From positions 1-7,586 of the forward strand of contig UQXC01000073.1 in NCBI GenBank assembly GCA_900544995.1: a stretch of 7,586 bases of DNA, written 5' to 3'. Shown here in pieces: positions 6,161 through 7,586 of this stretch. This DNA comes from an uncultured Collinsella sp. (GTDB lineage: Bacteria > Actinomycetota > Coriobacteriia > Coriobacteriales > Coriobacteriaceae). Both the position numbers and the translations under genes were made by a program. Within the stretch, counting starts at the first letter, position 1, and the number at the start of each line of letters is the position of its first letter. The notes under the pieces were generated by a model. The model was not told the DNA's origin, did not search any database, and saw only the letters and a program-made list of their open reading frames with translations.

Positions 6161-6197
6161 AGTATAGAGCTCTAAACCATTTAAGAAAGCGCTATAA
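6161..6197 (-). promoter_or_regulatory. Possible promoter and operators of the sugar kinase gene
   Basis: On the - strand, TATACT (6166 to 6161) is a good -10 candidate, about 40 bases before the start codon; no clear -35 is seen at 16-18 bases. Two potential operators lie next to it. One is a perfect 10-bp palindrome, TAGAGCTCTA (6165-6174), touching the -10. The other is AAGAAAGCGCTATAA (6183-6197), which fits the catabolite-responsive/LacI-type operator pattern with two mismatches and has the central CG. The second covers the expected -35 and the neighbour's T-run. Control by a LacI-type regulator is inference. Confidence 0.3.
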
Positions 6198-6238
6198 AAA
6201 GATGCCCTGCAACGCGGCGGGCGGTGCGGGGCATCTTT
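6194..6238 (-). terminator. Intrinsic terminator of the aminotransferase gene
   Basis: AAAGATGCCC (6198-6207) and GGGCATCTTT (6229-6238) pair perfectly. The stem extends inward through one T-G, two G-C and one A-T pair to 6211/6225, making 14 pairs around a 13-base loop. Read on the - strand, the hairpin is followed by a T-run (6200 to 6196). It begins 26 bases after the aminotransferase stop and separates that gene from the sugar kinase gene. Confidence 0.87.
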
Positions 6239-6263
6239 GGTTGCTTTAGTTGCCGGGCCGTCC

Positions 6264-7445
6264 TTACCCGCGCGGCTTGATTTTATCACGCAGGGACTTG
6301 AGGTTTTCGAGCGCGGCGTTGAGCGTTTCGTCTCGCTTGGCAAAGTGGAAGCGAATCAGATGGTTGACGGGCTCACGGAAGAAGCTTGAGCCCGGCACAG
6401 CGCCCACGCCAACCTTGGAGGCGAGATCCTCGCAGAAGTCGAGGTCGCTGTCGTAGCCAAACTCCGAGATATCCATCATCACGTAGTAGGCGCCCTGCGG
6501 CACGTTATGCTCAAGACCGATACTGTCGAGCCCTTGGCAGAACAGGTCGCGCTTAGCGGTGTAGAGGTCGAGGACCTCCTGGTAATAGCTGTCGTCGAAG
6601 TTGAGGGCGGTAACGACGGCTTCCTGCAGGGGCGCGGCAGCGCCCACCGTGAGGAAGTCGTGGACCTTCTTGATGCGTTCGGTAATCTCGGCCGGGGCGA
6701 TGGTGTAGCCCAGACGCCAACCGGTGATGGAGTAGGTCTTGGACAGCGAGCTGCAGCTGATGGTGCGCTCGAACATGCCGGGCAGCGTGGCCATATAGAC
6801 ATGCTCGTGGGGCGCATAGACGATGTGCTCGTAGACCTCGTCGGTGATGCAGTAGGCGTCGTACTTCTTGCACAGGTCGGCAATAAAAGTGAGCTCCTCG
6901 CGAGTAAAGACCTTGCCGCAGGGGTTGGACGGGTTGCACAGGACGATGGCCTTGGGGTCGTTGTCGCGGAAGGCCGCCTCGAGGACCTCTCGATCGAAGT
7001 CGAACGTGGGCGGGTTGAGCGGCACATAGATGGGCTCAGCGCCCGAGAGAATCGTGTCGGCACCGTAGTTCTCGTAGAACGGCGAGAAGATGACGACCTT
7101 GTCTCCGGGGTTCGTAACCGTCATCATGGCGGCCATCATGGCCTCGGTGGAGCCGCATGTGACTACGATGTTCTCGTTGGGGTTGATCGGCATGCCCATA
7201 AAGTGCTCCTGCTTGGTCGCGAGCGCCTCGCGCATGGCCTGGGAACCCCAAGTGATGGAGTACTGGTGATAGAGCGGCTCGGGGTCGGTCGCGATAGTGC
7301 CGAGGCTCTCGAGTAACTGCACCGGGGGATCGAAGTCGGGGAAGCCCTGCGAGAGGTTGACGGCGCCGTACTTATTAGAGATGCGCGTCATGCGGCGGAT
7401 GACCGAATCGGTAAACGTTGCCGTGCGGTTGGATAGTTCTTTCAT
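6264..7445 (-). CDS. PLP-dependent class I/II aminotransferase (KAT/YbdL-like)
   Basis: This 393-residue fold-type I enzyme uses pyridoxal phosphate to move an amino group from an amino acid to a 2-oxo acid. It resembles the kynurenine/methionine aminotransferase subgroup that includes E. coli YbdL: NLSQGFPDFDPP near the N-terminus, DEVYEHI, and KVHDFLT after the lysine region. Counting from M at 7445, it has GSTEA (98-102) for the PLP phosphate, Y124 for stacking, N174 in NPSNPCG, D202 and Y205 in DEVY, the Schiff-base lysine K236 in SLSKTYSITGWRLGY, and the carboxylate-binding R365 in LIRFHF. I chose ATG at 7445 because AAAGGA (7456 to 7451) lies five bases upstream. The ATG at 7463 would add six residues and lacks such a site. 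Substrate is uncertain: an aromatic amino acid, methionine, aspartate or alanine are all possible. Confidence 0.93.
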   Translation of the reverse strand: MKELSNRTATFTDSVIRRMTRISNKYGAVNLSQGFPDFDPPVQLLESLGTIATDPEPLYHQYSITWGSQAMREALATKQEHFMGMPINPNENIVVTCGSTEAMMAAMMTVTNPGDKVVIFSPFYENYGADTILSGAEPIYVPLNPPTFDFDREVLEAAFRDNDPKAIVLCNPSNPCGKVFTREELTFIADLCKKYDAYCITDEVYEHIVYAPHEHVYMATLPGMFERTISCSSLSKTYSITGWRLGYTIAPAEITERIKKVHDFLTVGAAAPLQEAVVTALNFDDSYYQEVLDLYTAKRDLFCQGLDSIGLEHNVPQGAYYVMMDISEFGYDSDLDFCEDLASKVGVGAVPGSSFFREPVNHLIRFHFAKRDETLNAALENLKSLRDKIKPRG

Positions 7446-7586
7446 GCCGGTCCTTTCGAGCATTTGCAGTGGGGCAAGTTTACTCCTATGAAACCGGTGG
7501 GATTTGCTCGAAATGGTCTCGAAAAACTCTTTGGTTGATTTCCGATCTCAGCCGAACACATTGAGCAAATAGGCCATTCCCGCAGT
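7446..7586 (-). other. Upstream region of the aminotransferase gene
   Basis: These 141 bases end at the window edge. No convincing promoter is visible on the - strand: the best -10-like strings have poor -35 partners. ATTTGCTC (7502-7509) and GAGCAAAT (7563-7570) form an 8-bp inverted repeat across 53 bases and could be paired protein-binding sites. TTGAGCAAA at 7561-7569 also occurs just before rho, at 362-370. No gene is seen here. Confidence 0.4.

Noticed and set aside
6507..7316. A 269-codon + strand open frame opposite the aminotransferase
   Set aside because: It is antisense to a fully conserved aminotransferase, has Val/Gly/Asp-rich shadow composition and no ribosome site.

Overview
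The window is ordinary chromosomal DNA with a high G+C content. It carries five confidently read protein genes and no sign of a mobile element, CRISPR array, tRNA or rRNA. The long Ala/Pro/Lys/Arg-rich Rho, the actinobacterial style of coding and the mix of VanZ, ROK fructokinase and KAT-type aminotransferase genes suggest a gut Coriobacteriia member such as Collinsella. That placement rests on protein character and memory of the group, not on a search.

Left half, + strand. A 374-base non-coding region holds candidate promoters and several small hairpins. It leads into rho (375-2948), which starts at GTG. The encoded transcription termination factor has 857 residues, about twice the usual length, because a disordered, charge-patterned region of about 435 residues precedes the helical Rho_N domain. 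The ATPase core is fully conserved. The primary RNA-binding (cold-shock) domain lacks most of the aromatic RNA contacts known from E. coli Rho. The gene ends at an intrinsic terminator nested in a second, larger stem with its own T-run.

Middle, + strand. A good promoter (TTGCAA, 17 bases, CATAAT) and a leader of about 130 bases with a possible three-tier hairpin precede a two-gene operon. The first gene (3260-4660) encodes an unrecognised protein: two membrane helices, a long acidic Ala-rich tail and a terminal amphipathic helix. The second (4668-5117) encodes a small VanZ-family membrane protein. The operon ends at a 12-bp perfect hairpin that contains the vanZ-like stop codon and looks bidirectional.

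Right half, - strand. A ROK-family fructokinase-type sugar kinase (6122 to 5232) runs convergently into that shared terminator. Upstream of it lies a class I/II PLP-dependent aminotransferase of the kynurenine/methionine aminotransferase subgroup (7445 to 6264), with its own strong terminator between the two. These two genes are therefore probably separate transcription units, and the sequence gives no reason to link them metabolically.

Most worth following up: the Rho architecture with its altered primary RNA site, the uncharacterised membrane protein paired with VanZ, and the structured leader of that operon. I see no obvious new multi-gene system.
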